64,000 nt of DNA from Leptospira sp. (lineage in GTDB: Bacteria > Spirochaetota > Leptospiria > Leptospirales > Leptospiraceae). Below, in pieces: positions 47,567 through 57,235 of the stretch (position 1 is its first letter; each line of letters begins with the position of its first letter). Where the stretch lies: positions 44,893 to 108,892 of the forward strand of contig JAACWH010000028.1 in the NCBI GenBank assembly GCA_009991425.1, given 5' to 3'. The notes under the pieces are model-generated. The model worked only from the letters and a program-made list of their open reading frames with translations, was not told the DNA's origin and did no database searches. The position numbers and the translations under genes were made by a program.

Positions 47567-49570
47567 ATGAATATATTGAAAACAAATACTATTAAATTCT
47601 CTCTTCTAGGTTTAGCGGTTCTCTCTGGCTCTATCCTATTTTCGAACCCATCAGATAACATACCTTTTAATTTTACTGGAAGTTTTTCATCTAGGATGTC
47701 TCAAGATAAAATAGTTAGAAAAGCTGTTCCTTTTAAACCAACAGAGATCGTTATTAAATATAAAAAAGATACCACTTTTCAATCTATGTCAGCAAAAACA
47801 GTTTCGTTAGGATTCAATGTAGAGACTGTTAGTGCTAGGGCAGGTTTTGCAAAAGCACAACTAACAAAAAATGAAACTTTGGAGCAAGCAATTGCTAGAG
47901 TTTCAAAAGATCCTATGGTTGAATATGCGGAACCAGTTTACCGCTACTATGCAACAGCATCTCAACCAAATGATCCAAATTTTAATAAACTCTGGGGCCT
48001 AAAGAATACAGGACAGACAATTGCTTCGCCCGTATATACAACAAGCAATCCTGGAACCTCTGGAAAAGATATGGATGTATTAGGTGCCTGGGACCTTACC
48101 ACGGATTGTAGCTCTACTACTATCGCTGTTCTAGATTCTGGGTCTAACTACAACCACGAAGATTTAGTTGGCAATTTATGGGATGGATCTGCAGGATGCT
48201 TTAACCATAATGGAACTGCTATAGTAGGTGGATGCCCTAACCATGGTTGGGATTATGCAAGTTCAGATAACGATCCAAAAGATGAAGAAGGTCACGGAAC
48301 TCATGTGGCAGGAACCATTGGTGCCGTTGGAAATAATAATAAGGGAATCTCTGGAGTCTGTCAATCTGCAAAATTAATGATTGTTCGTGTTCTTGGCTTA
48401 GGTGGAGGAGACAATACAACTGTTTCAAATGGAATTTACTTTGCAGTTAGAAACGGAGCAAAAGTAATTAACATGAGCTTAGGTGGACCAAGTTATAGCT
48501 CATTGATATACGATGCAATAGAATATGCTCGAGTAAATGATGTTCTTGTTGTAGTGGCTGCAGGAAATGAAAATACAGATCTAAGAACAGGCGGAGCATA
48601 CCCTTGTAAGAATTCCAATGATAATATCGTCTGCATTGCTGCCCTAGACCAAAGCTATGGCATCGCAAATTTTTCGAATTTCGATACCAATCCTACAACC
48701 AGCAGTCGAGTTGTAGATTTCGGAGCTCCTGGAACTAATATCTTCAGTTTGTATGGCACAGAAGTAAGCTATAACGAAAATGCAACAAGTTATACAGGTT
48801 GGACAACTGCAAATTCAGGTTCTGCTTGGACATCCGCAACCTGCACAACTTCTTCATTTAATATGCTTACGAATCCAGATTGCTCCTTAGCAAATGCATT
48901 GTTCGATAGCGGCGCACCAGAACCGAGTACTATGTCATATAGTACTAATAGCATAGTGTATAAAAATTTTACTATTCCTAGTGGGTCTACAAATGTTACT
49001 CTATCACATACAATTTTTAGTTGGGGTGAGCCAAAACCAATCGGTTGTTATGACTATCTTCAAGTAAAATATTCCTCTTCTACTGGAAATCCTGCCACTG
49101 GAACCACATTATCTATGTGGGATTCCAATCGGGGGGATTATCGTTCAGAACTTTGTAGAATTAATTCAAATATCTTTGTAAGTGAATCAGGTGATACTAA
49201 GACTCTTTTAAATTGTATCGGTGGAGGTTCGAATTGTACTATAGGTTATAGATTTTTTACAGATAGTAGTGATGCATATTATGGAGGATTGGTTTCAGAT
49301 TTTAATCTTACCGCCTGGGCTCCTTCCAATACAAGCTATGCGTTGATCAATGGAACCTCCATGGCATCTCCCAATGCAGCAGGTGTTGCAGCACTAATTC
49401 GAGCCTACAATCCTAGCTTCACCTACCAAGAAACCATCCAAAAATTAATCGATGGGGGAGTGAGTGAATCATCACTTACTTCAAGAACAAAATACGGCAA
49501 AGCTATAAATGCAAATGATTCCATCAAACATCTTAAGCAAGTCACAGGTGTTACGGCAGTTTTGCAGTAA
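47567..49570 (+). CDS. Secreted subtilisin-like serine protease (S8) with large insert
   Basis: 667 residues from ATG 47567, with AGGA 9 bases upstream; the frame is open to 47450 inside the previous gene. A signal peptide leads to an I9-type propeptide (about 58-128; PTEIVIKYKKDTT to MVEYAEPVYRYY). The triad is intact: Asp190 (TIAVLDSGSNYNHEDL), His243 (EGHGTHVAGTIG) and Ser598 (NGTSMASPNAAGVAAL). An insert of about 190 residues with several Cys (about 400-590) lies between the conserved GAPG and NGTS motifs, possibly a beta-sandwich domain. No lipobox. It is probably secreted and self-processing. Confidence 0.9.
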   Translation: MNILKTNTIKFSLLGLAVLSGSILFSNPSDNIPFNFTGSFSSRMSQDKIVRKAVPFKPTEIVIKYKKDTTFQSMSAKTVSLGFNVETVSARAGFAKAQLTKNETLEQAIARVSKDPMVEYAEPVYRYYATASQPNDPNFNKLWGLKNTGQTIASPVYTTSNPGTSGKDMDVLGAWDLTTDCSSTTIAVLDSGSNYNHEDLVGNLWDGSAGCFNHNGTAIVGGCPNHGWDYASSDNDPKDEEGHGTHVAGTIGAVGNNNKGISGVCQSAKLMIVRVLGLGGGDNTTVSNGIYFAVRNGAKVINMSLGGPSYSSLIYDAIEYARVNDVLVVVAAGNENTDLRTGGAYPCKNSNDNIVCIAALDQSYGIANFSNFDTNPTTSSRVVDFGAPGTNIFSLYGTEVSYNENATSYTGWTTANSGSAWTSATCTTSSFNMLTNPDCSLANALFDSGAPEPSTMSYSTNSIVYKNFTIPSGSTNVTLSHTIFSWGEPKPIGCYDYLQVKYSSSTGNPATGTTLSMWDSNRGDYRSELCRINSNIFVSESGDTKTLLNCIGGGSNCTIGYRFFTDSSDAYYGGLVSDFNLTAWAPSNTSYALINGTSMASPNAAGVAALIRAYNPSFTYQETIQKLIDGGVSESSLTSRTKYGKAINANDSIKHLKQVTGVTAVLQ

Positions 49571-49913
49571 TATAATCGGATTTGTTGCTCTGCTTCTCAT
49601 AGTATTTTTTGGGTGCTGTGGGAAGGTAGATCAACCTTCACTTTCTAAGGAGAAAGTTTTAACTCAACCTATGGAAAATGCCAAACAGGGTGAATTCATC
49701 TTATCTCTTTCTAAAGATATTCCTAAGGATAAAATTCGCTCTTGCTTTCATATATATGGTATTCTTCGTTTAGAATTGATTAATCAAATCAATCATTCTT
49801 ATCTACTTATCATTAAGCGAGATCCTGGACTAGAAGAGTTGGAATCTTTAGCCAAAGAAAAACTTCCCATTCGTTATATAGAACGAAACCAAACAATCAA
49901 AAAATATAAGTAA
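49548..49913 (+). CDS. I9-propeptide-like lipoprotein, candidate inhibitor of the adjacent subtilase
   Basis: The frame runs from an ATG at 49509, but a GTG at 49548 gives a better signal peptide (LRQFCSNIIGFVALLLIVFF then GCCG lipobox) and about 121 residues. Either start overlaps the end of the subtilase gene (49570). The mature part GEFILSLSKDIPKDKIRSCF to EKLPIRYIERNQTIKKYK has the strand-helix-strand pattern of the I9 propeptide; by eye it aligns with the subtilase's own prodomain (EIVIKYKKD to VEYAEPVYRYY). I infer a membrane-tethered inhibitor or folding helper. The start and the I9 call are both uncertain. Confidence 0.55.
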   Translation: MLRQFCSNIIGFVALLLIVFFGCCGKVDQPSLSKEKVLTQPMENAKQGEFILSLSKDIPKDKIRSCFHIYGILRLELINQINHSYLLIIKRDPGLEELESLAKEKLPIRYIERNQTIKKYK

Positions 49914-49914
49914 A

Positions 49915-51351
49915 TCAAAGATTTTGCTGCCATTTTAATTTAGGATAAGATGTATTATCTCCGAAATCCCAAATAGTTGGATCCCAGGTATCAAATATTC
50001 CAATTCCAGCACAGGTATCATTAGGTTCTATAGGGCATTTTAATTGGTTGGTAGTTCGTGGTTGTCCACGTGTATCATTATCGCTTTGAGTAGTAATATC
50101 AGAATCATAATAAGAATTAATAACAGCTGGTGTGATACTAGAGACCAATCCACCTTGGATAGCGCCAGGGGAGACGACAACAGCAGAATAGGAATTTGTT
50201 ATACTTGCGCTTGCAAATTGTGATCGACCAGATATTCCTCCAACATAGCTACTTCCTGTTACAAAACCTTGGGCATAGCTGTCTTCAATAATTATTTGAA
50301 CCTGTCTTCCTATCAATCCACCAATGCTATCTACTCCTGATACGTTTGCTATAGAGAAGCATTTTTTCATCTCATCTGCTCCAAACGAATATCCTATTAT
50401 CCCTCCTGCATGATCAGTAACTGCCTCAACTCTGCCAGTAAATCCGGAATTATATACAACAGCCACTCCACTATTTCTACCTATTAATCCACCAACAGAA
50501 TCTGATTCGGACCGACTATACCCATCGTATGATAAAATATTTTTTATTTGATTGTCTGAATTACCAACTAGATTACCTACTCGGGATAAGCCTCGAACCC
50601 AAGCATCGCGAAGTCTTACATTTTGAATAATAGTAGTTAGTCCTCCAGATGCTTCTCCAAAAAGTCCTACGCTAGTTATAGCAGGGTAATCTACCCTAAG
50701 ATTGAATAGAGTATGGTTATTTCCATTGAAGACCCCATTAAAAGGATTAACAGAAGTTCCTATTGGATCGAAATTTGCAATAGAGGATAGATCTAAATCT
50801 TGTTGTAATTCGTAGTATGAGTTTGGATTTACAATATGATGTGTAAGCATACTCTGCAATTGGTCGGGACTACATATTTGGAAAGGATCTATGTTAGTTC
50901 CACTTCCTAAAACGATAGTAGCATTTGCACATGCTGGTGGGATTTGTGTTGTAATTGTGATAGTAGCAGCTTGAGATTCGGAAAGATTACTTGCAGTGAT
51001 CGTGTAGTTTTGGTTAGTAATAACTTGATTGGGTGTTCCTGAAATGATTCCATTGGAAGAATTGAATCTTAAACCAGAAACTATCTTAGGGGATATAGAA
51101 AATTCTGTTGGTGAACCTTGGGTTTCGGGTACAATATCAGAAATACCTTGTCCTGTTAAAAAAGAAAAACTTGAGGTAGAATATGAAATGGTTAAACTAT
51201 TTAAATTAGAATTACAAGTTTGAGAGCCAGTTAAGCATAATATTGATTGGATTTCGGATATAGTTTGTAAATCAGATTTATTCAGACTTGGTAAATTGCA
51301 TTGATTGAGAACTAGAAACAAAAAAATTCTTGCTAATCTAGTATTTCTCAT
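49915..51351 (-). CDS. Lipoprotein with Ig-like domain and GLUG repeats
   Basis: 478 residues. Signal peptide with lipobox (FLFLVLNQCNLPS). An Ig-like He_PIG module lies at about 55-140 (GLRFNSSNGIISGTPNQV). A stretch of GLUG-type beta-helix repeats follows (about 170-430): GLFGEASGGL, VGNLVGNSDNQI, VGGLIGRNSGVAVV, AGGIIGYSFGADEM and IGGLIGRQVQIIIEDSYAQG. The C-terminal PEDTW-like tail carries two Cys. GLUG proteins are usually surface adhesins or cell-wall proteins. The stop lies 2 bases from the convergent I9-like gene. Confidence 0.8.
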   Translation of the reverse strand: MRNTRLARIFLFLVLNQCNLPSLNKSDLQTISEIQSILCLTGSQTCNSNLNSLTISYSTSSFSFLTGQGISDIVPETQGSPTEFSISPKIVSGLRFNSSNGIISGTPNQVITNQNYTITASNLSESQAATITITTQIPPACANATIVLGSGTNIDPFQICSPDQLQSMLTHHIVNPNSYYELQQDLDLSSIANFDPIGTSVNPFNGVFNGNNHTLFNLRVDYPAITSVGLFGEASGGLTTIIQNVRLRDAWVRGLSRVGNLVGNSDNQIKNILSYDGYSRSESDSVGGLIGRNSGVAVVYNSGFTGRVEAVTDHAGGIIGYSFGADEMKKCFSIANVSGVDSIGGLIGRQVQIIIEDSYAQGFVTGSSYVGGISGRSQFASASITNSYSAVVVSPGAIQGGLVSSITPAVINSYYDSDITTQSDNDTRGQPRTTNQLKCPIEPNDTCAGIGIFDTWDPTIWDFGDNTSYPKLKWQQNL

Positions 51352-51485
51352 GGTTTACAAATTATAATAGTGATTTTTTTTTTGTCAAGATTCTTTTCCT
51401 ACATAGAATTTAAAGATTATGTCCATATTTGGATCTTGACTATTGAATCTAAATTCTATATATTTCAAATACAGGTAGGTTAAGC

Positions 51486-52574
51486 ATGGGAATTCAATTT
51501 GAAATAAATCGCAAGGACTTAAGACAATCACGATGGAAGCAGACCTCATCAAAGATATTGCAAGAGGGCGATATCGAAATTGCGATTGATAAATTTGGAT
51601 TTACAGCAAATAACATTACCTATGCGAATTTAGGAGATTCTTTTGGATATTGGAATTTTTTCCCAGCAGAAGAAAGTCCTGATATTTGGGGTATCATTCC
51701 TACCTGGGGATTCGGTACTGTAATTGAATCTGTTAATTCTGGAATTCAAAAAGGGGAAAGATTTTATGGATACTTTCCCACCGCATCTCACCTTATCCTT
51801 AAGCCGGGGAAGGTAAGGCCGACAGGATTTTCGGATATAGTAGAGCATCGTGTAAAATTACCGACAGCTTATAATTTTTATTATAACCTAAGCAAGGATG
51901 ACTTTTATAGCAAAGAATCTGAAGATTACCAAGCAATCTTTCGCCCCCTATTTACAACTTCATTTCTTTTAGATGAATACCTGATAGATAATAATTTATT
52001 TGGTGCTAAGGATGTATTGATTACTTCTGCCTCAAGCAAGACTGCTATAGCACTTGCATTCCTAATGAAAGAAAGAAGGGAGAAGGAAAATCTATCCTTT
52101 AAAATACATGCTTTAACGTCAGTTCGTAACTTAGATTGGGTTCAATCTCTTGGGTATTATGATACTGTTCGTTTATACGATCAAATTTCTTCTTTAGAAA
52201 AATCGGATATTTGTGTGGTAGATTTTTCAGGAAATGAAAAGGTACAAAGAGAAAATAAAGACTATTTTGGTAGCTTTCATAAACATCTTTGCCTAGTTGG
52301 AATTGTCCATTGGGAGGACCAAGCAGAGAACCCAGATACTTCAGGAGGAGTGCTATTCTTTGCGCCTACTCAGATAAAGAAAAAGAGCAAAGAATGGGGA
52401 CTTGCAAATTTCCAAGAAAAATTGCTAAACTCTTTTCAGAAGTTTTTTATTAGCTCAAAACCTTGGTTGAAGATCAATCAATCAGAGATGAAATCGTCTA
52501 TTGAAAATGTATATTTAGAAACTTTAGAAGGTAAAATTTCTGCTGAGATGGGACCTATTTTAATAAACTCATAA
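51486..52574 (+). CDS. DUF2855 family protein
   Basis: 362 residues, cytoplasmic, no signal peptide. The N-terminal half (IDKFGFTANNITYANLGDSF, YWNFFPAEESPDIWGIIPTW, GFGTVIESVNSGIQKGERFY, GYFPTASHLILKPG) has the layout of the DUF2855 family, a distant branch of the MDR/quinone-oxidoreductase fold. The C-terminal half carries a Rossmann-like segment (DVLITSASSKTAIALAFLMK and VRNLDWVQSLGYYDTV). Substrate and cofactor are unknown; a reductase is the best guess. It is monocistronic, with AGGTTAAGC before ATG 51486. Confidence 0.75.
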   Translation: MGIQFEINRKDLRQSRWKQTSSKILQEGDIEIAIDKFGFTANNITYANLGDSFGYWNFFPAEESPDIWGIIPTWGFGTVIESVNSGIQKGERFYGYFPTASHLILKPGKVRPTGFSDIVEHRVKLPTAYNFYYNLSKDDFYSKESEDYQAIFRPLFTTSFLLDEYLIDNNLFGAKDVLITSASSKTAIALAFLMKERREKENLSFKIHALTSVRNLDWVQSLGYYDTVRLYDQISSLEKSDICVVDFSGNEKVQRENKDYFGSFHKHLCLVGIVHWEDQAENPDTSGGVLFFAPTQIKKKSKEWGLANFQEKLLNSFQKFFISSKPWLKINQSEMKSSIENVYLETLEGKISAEMGPILINS

Positions 52575-52580
52575 AAAGTT

Positions 52581-53036
52581 TTAATGGTAAATATTCATTT
52601 CTTTAGCTCGATCACTTAGCCAAGGACCTGCTTCTTTTTCATCACCATTTTTCCATCTGATTTTATAAACAGATCCTGAAAAAGATGATTTCGTCGCAAT
52701 ATATTTTATAAAGTTTGGGACAGTTTGTATTCTTCCACCAGAGTTACCCAATTTCAATTTCATATGTGAAATTGCTTCTTCAGGTGTATGCTCTGATCCG
52801 TTACGAACAAAGACGCATTGGCAGCTTTTAAGTTTTACAAATAGTAATTCTAATTTTTGATTGAAGTTTAATTTCGTAGAATTAGTTTCAATTTGTGGTG
52901 TTTGAGAAATAATAGAAGTTATATTAATATGGGAAATAAGTATAAGCAAGATAATCCCAAGTAAATTTCGAGACCATAAAATAAGGAATCTGAATGATTT
53001 TTTACATTTGAATTCCATCATCATTTCTTGAACCAT
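52581..53036 (-). CDS. DUF5329-like exported protein
   Basis: 151 residues with an N-terminal hydrophobic helix (NLLGIILLILISHINI). The conserved part SCQCVFVRNGSEHTPEEAIS, HMKLKLGNSGGRIQTVPNFI, KYIATKSSFSGSVYKIRW matches the DUF5329 pattern, a small periplasmic protein of unknown function with one disulfide-capable Cys pair. The first ATG codons overlap the end of the sensor kinase gene by 16 bases, so it is co-transcribed and probably translationally coupled with it. Confidence 0.7.
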   Translation of the reverse strand: MVQEMMMEFKCKKSFRFLILWSRNLLGIILLILISHINITSIISQTPQIETNSTKLNFNQKLELLFVKLKSCQCVFVRNGSEHTPEEAISHMKLKLGNSGGRIQTVPNFIKYIATKSSFSGSVYKIRWKNGDEKEAGPWLSDRAKEMNIYH

Positions 53037-54832
53037 CCTTTATCTATAAAGATTTTATTCAATATTTGACGGATTTTGAATTCATTTACTGGCTTATCTA
53101 AGAAGGCAAATATAGAATATTTTTCTAAATCTTTCGAATCTATGTGATCAGAGCTGTTCAAAACAAGATAGATTTTATGTTTGTAAAGCCTTTGGATTTT
53201 TTCTGAAACTTCGTATCCGCCCATATTCGGCATATTAAGATCAGTGAAAACAATATTGAAGTTTGTTTTTTGTGCTTTTTGGATAGCTTCCTCACCAGAA
53301 ATTGCACTTTCGCAATTAAGACCAATCTTTTGTAAGAGATGAACAAGGATTCGGTTCATCAATAAATCATCTTCTATAATCAATACATTCAAAGAATCCA
53401 GGAACTCATCCCATTCAATTTCAGAGATATTCAAATCATTTTCATTTTTCAAGGTTAAAGTTGGATCATAAGGAAATCTAAGACTAAAGATAGATCCCTT
53501 GGGTTGAATTCTTTTATAATCAATAGTTCCTCCTAAAAGCACTATCAATTTCTTACATATAAAAAGACCCAATCCGGTTGAATGTTCGCCCCCAGTTGGT
53601 GTAGGTGTTAGTCGTTTAAATTTGTGGAACAATTGCGATTGATCCTCTACTTCTAAACCTGGGCCTGAATCTATTACTGAAATCTCAACTGAATTTTCAA
53701 TTAAGGAAACTTTTAATTCTACAGAAGAAGAAGGTGGAGAAAATTTCAATGCATTGGAAACAAGGTTCTCAAGGATTTCAATTAGCATATAACTATCAGT
53801 TAAAATAAAAACTTTATCTTGCGAGAAATTGAGATTAATAGATTGATTTTTTTGTTTTGCTAATACTGCAAAATTATTGACTACGGTAGTGCATAAGCCA
53901 ATGAGATTTGTAAATTCTCGATTAGCTTGTAATACATTCATCTCGAGTTTGTTGACATCCAGTAAATCTATTATCAACTGATGCATTCTGCGAGTTGTTT
54001 CTTTGATTTCTTGAACGTATTTCATCTCATTTTCATTTAGATGTTTTGCTTCAAGTAGTTGATCTGAAATCCCAGAAATAGTTGAGATGGGATTTTTTAA
54101 ATCATGACTGGCAATGGCAAGAAATTCGTCTTTTTCTTTGGAGAGTTGTAGTAGTTGTTTATTTTTCTCACCAAGAATTTCATTTTGATTATTGATAATT
54201 TTGACTTGGCGAAAACCTGAAATGCTAATTTTCCAAAATACAATAGATGCTATTATGCATAATGATTGAATCGTTACTATATTAATTTGAATGGATAGTA
54301 CCAGATTTGGATCTTCCATTCCTGTAAAATAAAAATAACTAAAACAACTATAGCCAATTGTGTAAATAATGATTGAAACATATGGCCGAAGCAAGATTAG
54401 GAAGGCAAGGCCAATAGATGCAATAATATAAGGAGTTATACTAGTTGTTACATATTTGTCGATTATTGTAGTTGCGATTGCAAAAAAAAGGTAAAATGCA
54501 ACAGAAACAGGCGCTAAAAACTCTATATACTTATAAGAAAAATAATTTATTGTTATGCTTAAAAGCAGATAAATACCAATGAAAAGAGAGTAAAAGAAAG
54601 CGATCAAGTGCACCATGACTATACCCTTTCGCCATAATAAAATTGTCCCTGTATAGGATTCTAATTCAAATGTAAAGATTAAAACATGAAGTAGATGGAC
54701 AGAAATAAGTATGGGAATAGAAATTTTAATTCGAAATAGATTTGAATTTATTAATTGGTGCTTTACATCTTCAATTGACTCTAAGCCTAATAACGGCAAA
54801 ACGAATAGATTTTTTATTTCAATTTTCTCCAT
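53021..54832 (-). CDS. Hybrid sensor histidine kinase with C-terminal receiver
   Basis: 603 residues. Six to seven TM helices occupy about 35-205. A coiled linker leads to a HisKA domain with the phospho-accepting His243 in AIASHDLKNP, then an HATPase domain (about 335-460; N-box ENLVSNALKFSPP, G1 VIDSGPGLE, GGEHSTGLGLFICKKL). A receiver domain follows (about 485-600) with Asp in FTDLNMPNMGGYE and a Lys in FLDKPVNEF. It has no DNA-binding output, so it needs a partner regulator or phosphorelay that is not in the window. It shares an operon with the DUF5329 gene. Confidence 0.9.
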   Translation of the reverse strand: MEKIEIKNLFVLPLLGLESIEDVKHQLINSNLFRIKISIPILISVHLLHVLIFTFELESYTGTILLWRKGIVMVHLIAFFYSLFIGIYLLLSITINYFSYKYIEFLAPVSVAFYLFFAIATTIIDKYVTTSITPYIIASIGLAFLILLRPYVSIIIYTIGYSCFSYFYFTGMEDPNLVLSIQINIVTIQSLCIIASIVFWKISISGFRQVKIINNQNEILGEKNKQLLQLSKEKDEFLAIASHDLKNPISTISGISDQLLEAKHLNENEMKYVQEIKETTRRMHQLIIDLLDVNKLEMNVLQANREFTNLIGLCTTVVNNFAVLAKQKNQSINLNFSQDKVFILTDSYMLIEILENLVSNALKFSPPSSSVELKVSLIENSVEISVIDSGPGLEVEDQSQLFHKFKRLTPTPTGGEHSTGLGLFICKKLIVLLGGTIDYKRIQPKGSIFSLRFPYDPTLTLKNENDLNISEIEWDEFLDSLNVLIIEDDLLMNRILVHLLQKIGLNCESAISGEEAIQKAQKTNFNIVFTDLNMPNMGGYEVSEKIQRLYKHKIYLVLNSSDHIDSKDLEKYSIFAFLDKPVNEFKIRQILNKIFIDKGWFKK

Positions 54833-54895
54833 AAAGAATAATAATCATTATAAAGGATAGAATACACAATCCAACATTCAATTAATCTTAATTTT

Positions 54896-56797
54896 TTACT
54901 TCAAAAGCAAGTTAATATATGTCTCCAAAGTCTCATATAAATTGGATTTAGCATGAATGAAGTCATGAATCCCAGCAGATTTTAGTGTATCAATACTTTC
55001 CGTTGGGTTGCCCGCAATTACAAATTTAGTATTTGTTGACTTCCATTCTTTGCTTGTCTGAAGCTTCTGAACCAAAGGTAAATATTCCTCATCAGAACTG
55101 CAAAGAACTAAGACGGAAGGTTGGGAGCTCATAGCTGTTGCAAAACTTTTTTCTGCATCTTCAGTAGCTCCGGGATTGACAATTTCAAATCCTGCAACAC
55201 CAAAGAAGTTAGTAGCAAATGAGGCTCTAGCCGTTCTCATACTTGCGTTACCATAGATCAATAAATGAATCTTCGGTTTCCCAAGTTTTGCACTGGACTG
55301 CTCAACTCTGAAACGAAGTAGTTCGAAGGCTTCACTTGCTCGCCATGTTGGAATAATTTTTGCTCTAGAATCAGGTTCACCTATGTTCTGTGAGAAAGAG
55401 GGAACATTCTTTGCTTTCGTCCATTCCTTTGTTGGTAAGGAAGTTGTGGTTTCAGATAGATTAGGGAATAAACTAGTTCCTAGAATTGGTTCCTTTTTAG
55501 AAAGAATGGCTTCCTTTTTTTTCTTAACTGTTGATTCAATAGCCTTTTGGATTTTACTATCAAGGAAGGATTGTAAGTAACCTTTGTCCGCTTCTATTTC
55601 TCGGAACAAGCTCCAAGCTGATTCCGAAAAAGTATACGTTAGGTGGTCTATATAGTAGGAACCGTTGGAAGGATCAACTACCTTATCTAAATAAGATTCA
55701 TGTCGAAGAAGAAGTGATACATTTCTAGCTATTCGATTTGAGAACTCATTCCCTGAACCTGCACTTACTTTATCATATGGATGAATATGCAAGGCATTTG
55801 TTCCACCAAGTATAGCAGACATAGCTTCAGTTGTGACTCGAATCATATTTACATTGGGATCAAAGACTGTTGCATTCCATTGCGATGTCTCCGTATAAAT
55901 ATACGCAGCTCTTTGCTCTTCTGGAATCTTGTAGGCTTCCAAAACTTTTGCCCATAAAAATCTAAATGCTCTGAGCTTAGCAATTTCATGAAAGTAATTT
56001 GATCCAACAGAAAATCGGAAAATTATCTGTCTTGCAGTTACTTCTGCTGGAACTCCTAAAGTTTGCATTTGGCTGATGTATTCTGAACCAATTGCTAATG
56101 AATAGGCAATTTCTTGACTAAGATTTGCTCCAGCTTCAGCAAATAGATTCCCACTTACGGAAAATGCTCTATGTCCAGGTAAGGATTCTTCACAAAGCAG
56201 AATACTTTTCTTAAGAGTTTCAAATGTATCTTTTTTGGATTGAGGAAGTTCACCACAAACAGTCAAGGCACCAAGTGGATCTTGAAAGAATCCTCCGACA
56301 GTTTCTTGTTTTGATAATTGCTGCTTGGAGTTTTTCTTAAGCAAAGAAACTATTGCTTCTTGGTAGCTTAAGGAAGAAGATCCCGTCTCCCAATAATAAT
56401 TTGCATCAGATTGGATAGAGTAAAGTGATTCTGCAAAATTTTGAATAGCAGCTGCTGAGTCTAAACAGATTCCTTCATAAGTATCTTTATTCCATTGAGA
56501 TAAAAGCTTCCATCCCTGAACTCCAACCTTAGAACTTGATTCTGCTTGATTTAATGCCTTACTAGGATTGGATTCATTTATTTCTTCTATGATTTGCCAT
56601 GTTAACGGCATACCTGGTGGCTTAGGAAGATTCTTTCCTTTTGTAGTCTCTTCCGTATAATAAGGATTTAATGAAAAACCATCGTCCGTCTTCCAGATTA
56701 ATTTCTTGTCATAATCTTGTCCTTTGAGATCCTTTTGGATGAGTTTCTCCCAATCTTCGACAGAAATACTAGGGAATTCTTTTAAAATATCTTTCAA
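54896..56797 (-). CDS. mutA: Methylmalonyl-CoA mutase small subunit (MutA-like)
   Basis: 633 residues. The N-terminal TIM-barrel part (about 1-450) shows PKPPGMPLTWQIIEEINE, GGFFQDPLGAL, YIYTETSQWNATVFDPNVNM and TNALHIHPYD. The C-terminal Rossmann domain (about 500-633) lacks the B12-binding DxHxxG: YGNASMRTARASFATNFFG stands where it should be. That is the mark of the non-catalytic MutA subunit, which needs MutB for methylmalonyl-CoA/succinyl-CoA interconversion. No mutB or chaperone gene is in the window on either side. It starts at ATG 56797. Confidence 0.85.
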   Translation of the reverse strand: MKDILKEFPSISVEDWEKLIQKDLKGQDYDKKLIWKTDDGFSLNPYYTEETTKGKNLPKPPGMPLTWQIIEEINESNPSKALNQAESSSKVGVQGWKLLSQWNKDTYEGICLDSAAAIQNFAESLYSIQSDANYYWETGSSSLSYQEAIVSLLKKNSKQQLSKQETVGGFFQDPLGALTVCGELPQSKKDTFETLKKSILLCEESLPGHRAFSVSGNLFAEAGANLSQEIAYSLAIGSEYISQMQTLGVPAEVTARQIIFRFSVGSNYFHEIAKLRAFRFLWAKVLEAYKIPEEQRAAYIYTETSQWNATVFDPNVNMIRVTTEAMSAILGGTNALHIHPYDKVSAGSGNEFSNRIARNVSLLLRHESYLDKVVDPSNGSYYIDHLTYTFSESAWSLFREIEADKGYLQSFLDSKIQKAIESTVKKKKEAILSKKEPILGTSLFPNLSETTTSLPTKEWTKAKNVPSFSQNIGEPDSRAKIIPTWRASEAFELLRFRVEQSSAKLGKPKIHLLIYGNASMRTARASFATNFFGVAGFEIVNPGATEDAEKSFATAMSSQPSVLVLCSSDEEYLPLVQKLQTSKEWKSTNTKFVIAGNPTESIDTLKSAGIHDFIHAKSNLYETLETYINLLLK

Positions 56798-56873
56798 TTT
56801 TTAAGTCCTTAAACGATTTATTTTATTACAATCTATTGCTATAGTTGATGTATTCAAACTCAAATAGCAAATC

Positions 56874-57179
56874 TCAATCTTGTACTAGTTCAAGCTCTTC
56901 CATATAGCCTGGAAAATCTCCTAATCCTCTAGTAAATGTAAATTTTACAGGATAGACAACTAAGCGGCGCCCAGTCTGTATGAATGTTCCAGAAAGTAAA
57001 CTAAATGGGCTGGAAACTACAAAAAGTCCTAATCCTAGACCAACACTGGCAAGTCCAAGCGGTCTAGCGATAACAGCATCAATCATAATCTCTCCTCCAC
57101 TTGGGATTTCCTTAGCACTGAGTGAATTAGATAGAGAGAAAGATGTAAGTATAAGTAAAATTGCAATACTATGTTTCAT
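56874..57179 (-). CDS. Small secreted or inner-membrane protein
   Basis: 101 residues with a signal peptide (HSIAILLILTSFSLSNSLSA) and a hydrophobic core (MIDAVIARPLGLASVGLGLG, FVVSSPFSLLSGTF). The ending YPVKFTFTRGLGDFPGYMEE is characteristic of a group of small proteins loosely labelled as multidrug-transport related; that label is not supported by any transport motif. Function unknown. Divergent from the rubrerythrin-like gene, sharing the 117-base region with the 57236-57252 dyad. Confidence 0.55.
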   Translation of the reverse strand: MKHSIAILLILTSFSLSNSLSAKEIPSGGEIMIDAVIARPLGLASVGLGLGLFVVSSPFSLLSGTFIQTGRRLVVYPVKFTFTRGLGDFPGYMEELELVQD

Positions 57180-57235
57180 AAGATCTCCAAAAAAATGTTT
57201 TCTATTATTGATTCTTTTTTTGTTTTTTGAAGTGA

